40,694 nt of DNA from a virus, in the IMG/VR virus record IMGVR_UViG_3300033153_003406, positions 1 to 40,694 of that record. One strand, 5' to 3'. The first letter of the stretch is position 1; each line of letters opens with the position of its first letter. The notes below the pieces were generated by a model. The model worked only from the letters and a program-made list of their open reading frames with translations, was not told where the DNA came from and did no database searches. The translations under genes were made by a program, and so were the position numbers. This document shows positions 1-5,982 of the stretch, in pieces.

Positions 1-114
1 GGCATCACAACATATAGACATTGTTTTAATATCTGCTGTATTTTTAACATTGTTTATGTGTATTTCTTCTTTACTCATAATTAGTTATATTTAATACTTT
101 TATATACCCAATAA
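1..114. repeat. Left copy of 114-bp terminal direct repeat
   Basis: Bases 1-114 are identical to 40581-40694. The simplest reading is the redundant end of a circular assembly, so the true genome would be about 40,580 bp. A short physical terminal repeat is the alternative. The repeat holds the leader and first 26 codons of the small minus-strand gene seen whole at 40518-40658. Confidence 0.95.
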
Positions 115-200
115 AATGATTATTCTTGTATACTTATCTTTGATGTGTATAAGTGCTTGTATACTCTTTTATGTTGTTATCTTTTTAAATAGATTTATTA

Positions 201-449
201 TTAAAAATCAATCCCTTCAATTCCAATACTTTCATCTAACAACTCGGCTGATTGTTGACCCATTGAACAAAATTGACAAGGTCTATATTCATCTTCTTCA
301 AATCTTCCTTCTTCTTCGCATGTACATCTAAGATTATTTTCCCTTATACCTCTTAATAAAGAATCAGAATATTCACGCATTTCTCTTAAGTATTTATCTC
401 TTTTGTCAGGATTTTCTAATCTTTGTTTTTTTATTTCCTCTTTCTTCAT
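201..449 (-). CDS. Small Cys-motif protein, unknown function
   Basis: 82 residues, highly charged, with an N-terminal helical KE/R-rich half. Around residues 43-62 lie C-x-C and C-x-x-C pairs (CTC and CQFC) separated by an acidic stretch, which suggests a small zinc-binding fold. It is the last gene before the junction in the direction of transcription from the right end, and it lies 5 bp downstream of the MT-A70 gene start region boundary at 455. I do not recognise the family. A plus-strand frame over the same bases is only a shadow. Confidence 0.6.
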   Translation of the reverse strand: MKKEEIKKQRLENPDKRDKYLREMREYSDSLLRGIRENNLRCTCEEEGRFEEDEYRPCQFCSMGQQSAELLDESIGIEGIDF

Positions 450-454
450 ATCTT

Positions 455-1015
455 TTATAATTCTATATCACTTTCTACTTCGTTGCCCCAGACATCCCAA
501 CCTTTTGTTTTTTGTCTGGCGAATAATTCTATTCTTGGTAAATCTCCCATCAATTCCACAATTTTATTTCTAACTTCGTCTGGTTTTTTAGAATGCTCTT
601 CTCTCGGACTTTCTATTAAAGCTCTTACATTTTTCTTTTTAACTAACTTATGAATATCTTTTCCTTTTGTCGCCAATAGACACAATTCTATTCCACTTTT
701 CATTGTATATGCTCCCATAAAACAACACTTTTTATTCCAAGCAAATCCTATTGTTTTGTATTTAAACCCCCAGCTTTTAATTACTTTTAAACATCTTTCT
801 AAATGATAATCAGTAGTCCAAATAAATAATATACAATTATCATCTGTTATTTCTTTTACAGGCAAATCCATTATTTCCTTTGAACTCATCACTTTATAAG
901 GTGGTCTTCTCATTCCTTTTATTGTGGTACAATCTGGTTTTGCTGTACTATCGTTATAATAACTCCAAGGAGGGTCAGCGTATATTATCTGGTATTTTTT
1001 CATATTTTTTAACAA
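455..1015 (-). CDS. MT-A70 family adenine methyltransferase
   Basis: 186 residues. Motif IV DPPW sits at residues 14-17 and is followed by the family's conserved flow: a YKVMSSKEI-type segment, a Leu/Ile-rich ILFIWTTDYHLERCL strand-helix, and a GFKYKTIGFAWNK segment. These mark MT-A70-type SAM-dependent adenine methyltransferases, which phages use to modify N6-adenine in DNA. MKK at 1003 is an alternative start. The 5' end overlaps the preceding HTH gene by 41 bp, suggesting translational coupling. No restriction endonuclease is next to it, so a role in evading host restriction is more likely than a full R-M system; this is inference. Confidence 0.88.
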   Translation of the reverse strand: MLKNMKKYQIIYADPPWSYYNDSTAKPDCTTIKGMRRPPYKVMSSKEIMDLPVKEITDDNCILFIWTTDYHLERCLKVIKSWGFKYKTIGFAWNKKCCFMGAYTMKSGIELCLLATKGKDIHKLVKKKNVRALIESPREEHSKKPDEVRNKIVELMGDLPRIELFARQKTKGWDVWGNEVESDIEL

Positions 1016-1196
1016 GATTATATACTATTTGCGGATGAGTAAATCCAAGTTCTTTTTGTATTTCTCTATAAGTATATCCTTTTTTTCTCATTTCAAATGC
1101 TTTTTTTTGGATTTTAATTGACTGGTCGTTTTTTACTCGCCTACTAACATAACCAATTCCTTTACAATGTTTACATTCTATTTTTAGTATTTTCAT
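975..1196 (-). CDS. Small zinc-ribbon/helix-turn-helix protein
   Basis: 73 residues. The N-terminus has C-x-H-C-x-G-x-G (residues 8-15), like half of a DnaJ-type zinc motif. The C-terminal half has a plausible helix-turn-helix: a KKGYTYREIQKELG helix-turn, then a THPQIVYNLVKKYE recognition helix. A DNA-binding role, perhaps regulating the early operon, is inferred. The gene is preceded by the AACTAACTAA leader motif rather than a Shine-Dalgarno, and its 3' end overlaps the MT-A70 gene. Confidence 0.65.
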   Translation of the reverse strand: MKILKIECKHCKGIGYVSRRVKNDQSIKIQKKAFEMRKKGYTYREIQKELGFTHPQIVYNLVKKYEKIPDNIR

Positions 1197-1209
1197 ACAC
1201 CATACTTAG

Positions 1210-1431
1210 TTAGTTAAATATGTATTTTTTAAAAATATGTCCTGGCATTTTCATTTTCATAATATCTTTTGTTTGTAAAATATATTGACGATATTCTTCC
1301 CATGCCTTTCCAAACCACTTTTCTTTTCCATGTTCAGGAATAATTTTGTCATCTAATAATTCACAAACCATTGATGGTAGCTTATCGTAAAAATCTTTTT
1401 CAATTTCTTCTATTATATCTTCTTTCTTCAT
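1210..1431 (-). CDS. Small acidic/basic helical protein, unknown
   Basis: 73 residues beginning MKKEDIIEEIEKDF. Mostly charged helix with a Trp-rich middle (KWFGKAWEEYR) and a C-terminal MKMPGHIFKKYIF segment. A purine-rich GAGAT precedes the ATG. It is part of the tightly packed early minus-strand run. No family recognised. Confidence 0.55.
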   Translation of the reverse strand: MKKEDIIEEIEKDFYDKLPSMVCELLDDKIIPEHGKEKWFGKAWEEYRQYILQTKDIMKMKMPGHIFKKYIFN

Positions 1432-1440
1432 ATCTCTTTA

Positions 1441-1845
1441 TTACTTATATTTCTTTTTAATAGATGATTTTAGGTCCTGCTTTTCTAAAAAATCATCAAC
1501 ATCATATTCAGCTTCTATATATCCTCCAACAAATCTATCTAATTTTCCATGTTGTTTAATCCATTTCGTTTTTCTGATTTTAAATAAATGTTTCCCCATC
1601 TTTTCGTTCATTTTCCTTATCATCTCTATTATCTCATTTGCTGTTTCTTCCTTTGATTGCTGGATTTTTTCCTTTAATTCTTTCTTCCAAGTTTTATGGT
1701 TTATTGCTAATAGTTCATTACAAATGTTCTTTTCTTTTTTTATTGCTTGCTGGATTAACTCCTCTAAATCATCTATAACAAACTTAAACTCATTGATGTT
1801 AATATCTGGGTATTGTTTGAATATGTTTTCTATTTGTTTATTCAT
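1441..1845 (-). CDS. Hypothetical coiled-coil early protein
   Basis: 134 residues. Two long charged helices (roughly residues 25-95) contain heptad-like Leu/Ile spacing (DDLEELIQQAIKKEK and EIIEMIRKMNEKM). The C-terminal 40 residues are Lys- and Trp-containing. The ATG is 2 bp from the end of the preceding repeat-protein gene, so translation is probably coupled. Function unknown. Confidence 0.55.
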   Translation of the reverse strand: MNKQIENIFKQYPDININEFKFVIDDLEELIQQAIKKEKNICNELLAINHKTWKKELKEKIQQSKEETANEIIEMIRKMNEKMGKHLFKIRKTKWIKQHGKLDRFVGGYIEAEYDVDDFLEKQDLKSSIKKKYK

Positions 1846-1847
1846 TA

Positions 1848-2468
1848 TTACTCAATTATTTCACCTTCTACAATTTGATTATCGCTTAATCTTATTTTTA
1901 CTTTCTTGCCTGCTTTTGGTTCATCTGGTAATCCTGTTTCTTTAAGTATTCCATATTCTATATTTCCTTTTATTAATTTTCCACAAGTTATTGTTTTTTC
2001 TTCGTCTGTTGCTTTACCCCAAGTTTTTATTCCAGCATAAGCGTTTAATCCAAATGATAGAGTTGTTTTACAAATAATGTATAATCCTGCTGATATTCCA
2101 TCTCCAGCTTCAATAGAGTCTCCAGCTTTAATAGAGTCTCCAGCTTCAATAGAGTCTCCAGCTTTAATAGAGTTTCCAGCTTTAATAGAGTTTCCAGCTT
2201 TAATAGAGTTTCCAGCTTCAATAAAGTATCCAGCTTCAATAGAACCTCCAGCTTTAATAAAGTTTCCAGCTTTAATAGAACCTCCAGCTTCAATAAAGTA
2301 TCCAGCTTTAATAGAGTATCCAGCTTGACTCCAAATACATCCATCTACCTTTAATCTACCTTCAATATCTATATCACATTCTAATTCAAGATTACCTTCT
2401 ATGTGATAGCCGTAATCATCTTTAAACTTTTCTAAGTCTTTTTGTTTTTTGATTGTTATAGTTTTCAT
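1848..2468 (-). CDS. Hexapeptide-repeat (beta-helix-like) protein
   Basis: 206 residues. Residues about 44-121 consist of 13 six-residue repeats of the type SI(K/E)AG(D/N/Y), each encoded by an 18-bp unit. This strict period fits a left-handed beta-helix or bactofilin-like solenoid, with Ile pointing inward at a fixed position. The N-terminus (IEGNLELECDIDIEGRLKV) is a degenerate start of the solenoid. The C-terminal 70 residues form a non-repetitive cap ending in an OB/SH3-like segment (KKVKIRLSDNQIVEGEIIE). Similar repeat proteins occur in phages without a known role. The copy number could change by slippage without breaking the frame. Confidence 0.75.
   Translation of the reverse strand: MKTITIKKQKDLEKFKDDYGYHIEGNLELECDIDIEGRLKVDGCIWSQAGYSIKAGYFIEAGGSIKAGNFIKAGGSIEAGYFIEAGNSIKAGNSIKAGNSIKAGDSIEAGDSIKAGDSIEAGDGISAGLYIICKTTLSFGLNAYAGIKTWGKATDEEKTITCGKLIKGNIEYGILKETGLPDEPKAGKKVKIRLSDNQIVEGEIIE
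2103..2336 (-). repeat. 13 tandem 18-bp repeats inside a coding region
   Basis: The plus-strand word TCCAGCTT recurs every 18 bp at 2103, 2121, 2139 and so on to 2319. Variation falls mainly at three positions, which interchange Lys/Glu and Asp/Asn/Tyr/Gly codons. The unit is a multiple of three, so other frames also stay open and give spurious ORFs. Confidence 0.97.
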
Positions 2469-2480
2469 GATTAGTTATTA

Positions 2481-2876
2481 TTACTTATTAAGTAGTTCTT
2501 TTATTTTTGTTGCCATTTCTCTTGCTTCCTGTTTAGTTTTAAAATAATTACCAAACTCTATTATACTCATATCATCTGTACTTCTTTCATTGTAATTCCT
2601 CCAATATACATCTCCATCAAAAGAAACAATATAATACTCTTCTCCTTCTTCTGGCTTCCATTTCTTTGGTTTGTCGGCTGGTTCTATTAGTTCTTTTACT
2701 TTATTAACTTTTTCTTTCACATCTTTTGCTATACTAATTATTTCTTGTTCAAATTGTTTTCCTGATAAATCTATTTCTTCCTTGCTTTTAAGATAGTCTA
2801 TTAGTTTGTTTATAACCATAATTATTTCTGCTGACTCAATTTTTCCTTCTACTATTTTCTCTGGTAGTAATTTCAT
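2481..2876 (-). CDS. Hypothetical early phage protein with WxPxxGE domain
   Basis: 131 residues. The N-terminal 65 are helical and charged. The C-terminal 65 (KKWKPEEGEEYYIVSFDGDV, then a GNYFKTKQEAREMATKIKELL segment) form a small beta-then-helix domain commonly seen in phage early proteins, where a displayed-value-like beta sheet is followed by the GN.FKTKEEA helix. Biochemical role unknown. Its leader (2877-2976) contains a structured element. Confidence 0.6.
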   Translation of the reverse strand: MKLLPEKIVEGKIESAEIIMVINKLIDYLKSKEEIDLSGKQFEQEIISIAKDVKEKVNKVKELIEPADKPKKWKPEEGEEYYIVSFDGDVYWRNYNERSTDDMSIIEFGNYFKTKQEAREMATKIKELLNK

Positions 2877-2909
2877 ATTTATTTATTTTAGTGTGTTTTT
2901 TACAAACCC

Positions 2910-2967
2910 CCTCCGAGTCGCCCATAACTCACATGTATACATGTTCACGAGAAAGGAACGACTCAGA
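2910..2967 (-). other. Structured intergenic element with perfect 14-bp palindrome
   Basis: Bases 2931-2944 are the perfect palindrome ACATGTATACATGT. They are enclosed by CTC/GAG and then by an outer stem, GAGTCG (2915-2920) against CGACTC (2959-2964), with two internal loops. Read as minus-strand RNA this makes one long hairpin in the leader of 2481-2876. No U-tract follows, so it is not an ordinary terminator. An operator or an RNA processing/regulatory element is possible. Confidence 0.6.
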
Positions 2968-2976
2968 TAAAGGATT

Positions 2977-3339
2977 TTAGTATTGATCTGGAACAGGAAG
3001 TATTATACCCATCTTTCCAGCCTCTCTTTCTATTTTATCAAGATACAAACCAAACTGGATTTTATTTAATACTGTGGTTGATCTAACTACTGGTAATCTT
3101 TGAGAATGATCTGTTAAAAACATTGATCTGAAAGTTGTATGTAATTCATCAGGAGTGAATCCAGTATCATTTGATATTATACTTAACCACATCCAATAAA
3201 GAGCGTTTTGCTGTAAACTTCTAATGGCCCTAACTTTCTTTATCTCTATCTGAACTTTACCTTTCTTTAATGACTTGAGATATTCCTCTATTCTTTTTAA
3301 TACTTTAGTAGTATCTTCTAATTCAGAAAAAAACATCAT
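2977..3339 (-). CDS. NinB-like recombination accessory protein
   Basis: 120 residues. The central stretch VRAIRSLQQNALYWMWLSII, followed by a TGFTPDELHTTFRSMFL helix and a LDKIEREAGKMGIILP end, matches the layout of NinB-type (lambda orf-like) recombination mediators. It sits in one operon with an ERF annealing protein and a Cas4-like nuclease, which supports a role in phage recombination. The ATG follows the upstream stop by 1 bp. Family assignment by eye, moderate certainty. Confidence 0.6.
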   Translation of the reverse strand: MMFFSELEDTTKVLKRIEEYLKSLKKGKVQIEIKKVRAIRSLQQNALYWMWLSIISNDTGFTPDELHTTFRSMFLTDHSQRLPVVRSTTVLNKIQFGLYLDKIEREAGKMGIILPVPDQY

Positions 3340-3340
3340 A

Positions 3341-3610
3341 TTACATTGGTATATCTTCTACGCCAATATCTGTTTCTGAAGAATTAGTTGGTTCTTCAAC
3401 TACAGGTAGAGACGCTCCAGTATATTCATCTTTTTTCTCTTTTGACTCAGAAACATAGATAATAAAATGAGGATGTGTTTCCTTCTCTTTTTTCTTATTA
3501 GGAAATACTACAATCTGAAACTCTCCTCTCATATCTTCTAAAACTCCTGAAAAGTATTGTCCTACATTTTCTCCTTTTTTAAGCCATAAACAACCAATTT
3601 TTTTATTCAT
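3341..3610 (-). CDS. Small beta protein with SSB-like acidic tail
   Basis: 89 residues. The first 55 (IGCLWLKKGENVGQYFSGVL, then a FQIVVFPNKKK segment and HPHFIIYVSE) form a compact all-beta domain resembling DUF736-like or OB-type phage proteins. Residues 60-89 form a disordered acidic tail ending DIGVEDIPM, close to the DDIPF tail by which SSB recruits replication proteins. It lies between the NinB-like and Cas4-like genes of the recombination cassette. I infer a single-strand DNA accessory role. Confidence 0.55.
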   Translation of the reverse strand: MNKKIGCLWLKKGENVGQYFSGVLEDMRGEFQIVVFPNKKKEKETHPHFIIYVSESKEKKDEYTGASLPVVEEPTNSSETDIGVEDIPM

Positions 3611-3611
3611 A

Positions 3612-4193
3612 TTATTTTAATTTATTAATTTCTAATGCTACTTTTTTGACCTTTCCAGAAAATAAAATTATATCTGATAATCTTATTTTCCTTTTAAAGT
3701 TTTGAAACTTACCTGTTAAATATAATCTTTTATACTCATCTTTTTTTGTTTCAACCCAATGAACATTTATCTTTGGCACTATTCCATACTTTAGCCATAC
3801 CAATAAAGCATAAAATAATAATTGATCATGTTTGTCTACTTTTCTTTGATCCCACTTCAATCCTGTTTTATATTCTCCAATCGGTTTTGATTTTCCGTTC
3901 CAACCATCTAAATATCCTAATAATGGAATACCATGTAATTTAGTTTCAATTTTAAACTCTTTCTTTTTATAAGTAGGCAATATCTCTTTCATCATTCTAA
4001 TATCTTCTCTATCGCTTTTATCTTCTTCTAAAGCTTTAGCAAACTTTTTACCAAAACTTAGATATTCAGATTGTGGTCTTTCTTCCCCATCAATATATAT
4101 TCTTTTGTATTGCTTAGGGCTACCAACAAAAGTGCTATATTGAGTCCAAGAAATATATCCACGAGGCAGTTTAAGTTTTTGAAAGTTCATCAA
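3612..4193 (-). CDS. PD-(D/E)XK nuclease, Cas4/RecB-like
   Basis: 193 residues. The core reads LLGYLDGWN (catalytic Asp), about 10 residues later GEYKTG (the ExK), then DQLLFYALL (the RecB/Cas4 QxxxY motif position). The N-terminal S-x-x-Q-x-x-x-F region matches the usual start of Cas4-like exonucleases. No four-cysteine Fe-S cluster is seen. Adjacent to and overlapping the ERF recombinase gene by 23 bp, it probably supplies the exonuclease for single-strand annealing recombination. MNF at 4190 is an equally possible start. Confidence 0.8.
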   Translation of the reverse strand: MMNFQKLKLPRGYISWTQYSTFVGSPKQYKRIYIDGEERPQSEYLSFGKKFAKALEEDKSDREDIRMMKEILPTYKKKEFKIETKLHGIPLLGYLDGWNGKSKPIGEYKTGLKWDQRKVDKHDQLLFYALLVWLKYGIVPKINVHWVETKKDEYKRLYLTGKFQNFKRKIRLSDIILFSGKVKKVALEINKLK

Positions 4194-4746
4194 TCCTTTT
4201 GATAATTACTTCTAATATCTCTTTCTTTTCTTTGATACTATACTTTTTACTTTTTTCCATTTTTTCTTTTGCATCTTGTAAATTCATAATATCTTCTTCT
4301 TTGCTAAATGCTTTCTTTATCTTTTCAATCATATCCTGTTTGATTTCTTTTTTAGGAGTCTTATTATCAAGATCATCTTTGTTATCTGCGATATTAAAGG
4401 TGTTCATAAACATATATCTTTTACAATATGTTTGAGTAGCTCCAGCATTTTGACCACTCCCAGCCCCCTTGACTTCTGTCAAAGGAATATCAAATCTATA
4501 CAATACATGATCATCAGAATTACAATCCTCTAATTTTAATGTTCCTTTATAATTATAAGTTTCTCCAATAAACTCCATATTAAATATCGCTATAAGATTA
4601 TACTTCTCTAATAAAGGAGTGATAGCTCTCATGATATCATCTGGTTTAAAATAATCATACTTAGCCCATTCGTTTCTACCTTGTTTTTTTAATCTTAATT
4701 CGTTAGATATTTTTATGATCCTTAATTTTACTGATTGTTTTTCCAT
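4171..4746 (-). CDS. erf: ERF-family single-strand annealing recombinase
   Basis: 191 residues. The N-terminus has the ERF signature: KYDYFKPDDIMRAITPLLEKYNL (in part), then beta strands, then a GSGQNAGATQTYCKRY segment and NIADNKDDLD. ERF proteins anneal complementary single strands during phage recombination and genome circularisation. The C-terminal 55 residues are charged helix without the ERF core. It is the centre of the recombination cassette at 2977-5312 with nuclease, NinB-like protein and SSB-tail protein. Confidence 0.9.
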   Translation of the reverse strand: MEKQSVKLRIIKISNELRLKKQGRNEWAKYDYFKPDDIMRAITPLLEKYNLIAIFNMEFIGETYNYKGTLKLEDCNSDDHVLYRFDIPLTEVKGAGSGQNAGATQTYCKRYMFMNTFNIADNKDDLDNKTPKKEIKQDMIEKIKKAFSKEEDIMNLQDAKEKMEKSKKYSIKEKKEILEVIIKRIDELSKT

Positions 4747-4748
4747 GT

Positions 4749-5312
4749 TTAAGATACTATTATGGTTTTTTCTATAACCTTTATTCCTTCAATATCTTTT
4801 CCATCTAATGCGTCTTTCCTAATAAATACCATATCAGGAACAAGATATTTTCTTGGAATCTTATTTATATCTGTAATTTCTACTTCTTTAATCACTCTTT
4901 TTTTAATGTTATCTGTTTTGCTTTCAACTTTTTCAAGAGTTTTAGTAGCTTGATCAAGATTTATATCTCCTTCATTTATTTTCTTTTCAACTTCTTCCTT
5001 TTTCTTTTCTGCTTCTGCTTCTAAAACATTAAGATATTCAGATATTTTTCCTTTAACAACAATTTCAGCATTACTAATCTTATCCTCTACGGGCCTGAAT
5101 AAATCTCTGATATTCTTTAGTGCATCAGTCATAGGCTTAGTAATCCTTTCTTTTCTTACTTTTAATGATTTCTTGTAATCCTTAATTCCAGTTAAAAATA
5201 CTTTTGCTTGATCTAATTTTGGCTTTGATGTTATTTTAGTATAATCGGCATTAACTAAGATTTGTAATGCCTTTGATTCTTCTTCTTTTATTTGATCTTT
5301 TGAAATTTCCAT
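4749..5312 (-). CDS. Helical protein paired with ERF recombinase
   Basis: 187 residues. Residues 25-115 are long charged coiled-coil helices. The C-terminus (INKIPRKYLVPDMVFIRKDA, then a GKDIEGIKVIEKTIIV segment) is the small beta-containing domain typical of proteins encoded just upstream of phage ERF/RecT genes. Their exact role is unknown; a recombination accessory or nuclease-inhibitor (Gam-like) role has been suggested by position only. It ends 2 bp before the erf start. Confidence 0.65.
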   Translation of the reverse strand: MEISKDQIKEEESKALQILVNADYTKITSKPKLDQAKVFLTGIKDYKKSLKVRKERITKPMTDALKNIRDLFRPVEDKISNAEIVVKGKISEYLNVLEAEAEKKKEEVEKKINEGDINLDQATKTLEKVESKTDNIKKRVIKEVEITDINKIPRKYLVPDMVFIRKDALDGKDIEGIKVIEKTIIVS

Positions 5313-5317
5313 TTTTT

Positions 5318-5494
5318 TTAATTTACTAACTCTCCTTTTACTCCTTCCTCTAAAGAATCTATTTGAGCTTGATATCCTATTCTTCCGTAGTATTCTGCTT
5401 CTCTTATTGCCCTCTCGCTTTCTTCCTCTGTTAGTTTGCCCTCTCTAATCCATTTTCTGTGTATAGAGGGTTGTCTTTGTAATTTGTCTTTCAT
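5318..5494 (-). CDS. Small hypothetical early protein
   Basis: 58 residues from the ATG at 5494, which follows the upstream stop by 1 bp; the longer frame to 5527 would overlap that gene. Sequence begins MKDKLQRQPSIHRKWIREGK and continues with acidic helix (TEEESERAIREAEYYGR). Function not recognised. Confidence 0.5.
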   Translation of the reverse strand: MKDKLQRQPSIHRKWIREGKLTEEESERAIREAEYYGRIGYQAQIDSLEEGVKGELVN

Positions 5495-5495
5495 G

Positions 5496-5684
5496 TTATT
5501 TATCAAAGAAGATATCATATTTTTCACATTGATCTTTCTGCCAACTTTCCGTATAAAATCCTTCGTACATTCCTTGATATTCTAACCATTTTTTACATTC
5601 TGTTCTTTCCGATTCTACTACACTGATAAATATCATAAAAGCTATAAAACTTATCCCTAAAATTATCGCTAATATCTCTTTCAT
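5496..5684 (-). CDS. Single-pass membrane protein
   Basis: 62 residues. Residues 4-23 are one hydrophobic segment (ILAIILGISFIAFMIFISVV), followed by a charged tail with two Cys. It is probably an inner-membrane protein with an N-out/C-in or signal-anchor topology. It sits directly after the small HTH regulator in an early operon. Role unknown. Confidence 0.55.
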   Translation of the reverse strand: MKEILAIILGISFIAFMIFISVVESERTECKKWLEYQGMYEGFYTESWQKDQCEKYDIFFDK

Positions 5685-5697
5685 AGATTTATATTGA

Positions 5698-5889
5698 TTA
5701 AGATTTGTTATTTTCTACGACCTTTTTAATTCCTGGATTACTCTTTTCAATCCGTTCAAAATATCTCTTTTTAATTTTAGTAACCATAGCAGGGGAGATG
5801 TTAAACTCCCTTGCTATGTCAATCTGATATTCACCTTTATTTATCTTTTGAATTATTGTATTGTTTCTTTCCTTTTTTTCTCTTCTCAT
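5698..5889 (-). CDS. Small helix-turn-helix DNA-binding protein
   Basis: 63 residues. The segment QKINKGEYQIDIAREFNIS, followed by PAMVTKIKKRYFER, is a helix-turn-helix of Cro/transposase-N or sigma-region-4 type (Q-x-x-I-A-x-x-F-x-I-S-x-x-x-V). It is the first gene after the promoter at 5914-5942, with a short leader, so it is a good candidate for an early regulator. No dimerisation or effector domain is present. Confidence 0.7.
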   Translation of the reverse strand: MRREKKERNNTIIQKINKGEYQIDIAREFNISPAMVTKIKKRYFERIEKSNPGIKKVVENNKS

Positions 5890-5913
5890 AATAGTTTATT
5901 AACTTCTATTTTT

Positions 5914-5942
5914 AGATTAACAAATCATTAACCCCCTGTCAA
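5914..5942 (-). promoter_or_regulatory. Sigma-70 promoter for the HTH/recombination operon
   Basis: On the minus strand TTGACA (5937-5942) is followed after 17 bp by TAATCT (5914-5919). Predicted start near 5907, about 18 nt before the ATG at 5889. The 14-bp word TCCACTTGACAGGG surrounding the -35 is repeated exactly at the initiator promoter (9851-9864), so both may share a regulator. Confidence 0.75.
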
Positions 5943-5982
5943 GTGGAAAACTTTTTTGATCTGTTATCTTGTAGGGTTATCT

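Noticed and set aside
116-331. Plus-strand hydrophobic 71-residue frame
   Set aside because: Overlaps a convincing minus-strand gene with Cys motifs and has no promoter or ribosome site.
2103-2336. CRISPR array
   Set aside because: Units are contiguous, without spacers, and encode protein repeats.
2045-2344. Open frames on both strands over the 18-bp repeats
   Set aside because: The repeat length is a multiple of three, so stops are absent in several frames; only the minus-strand 206-residue frame has non-repetitive ends and fits its neighbours.
5698-5889. Lysogeny repressor
   Set aside because: Only a short HTH with no dimerisation domain, and there is no integrase or attachment site in the window.
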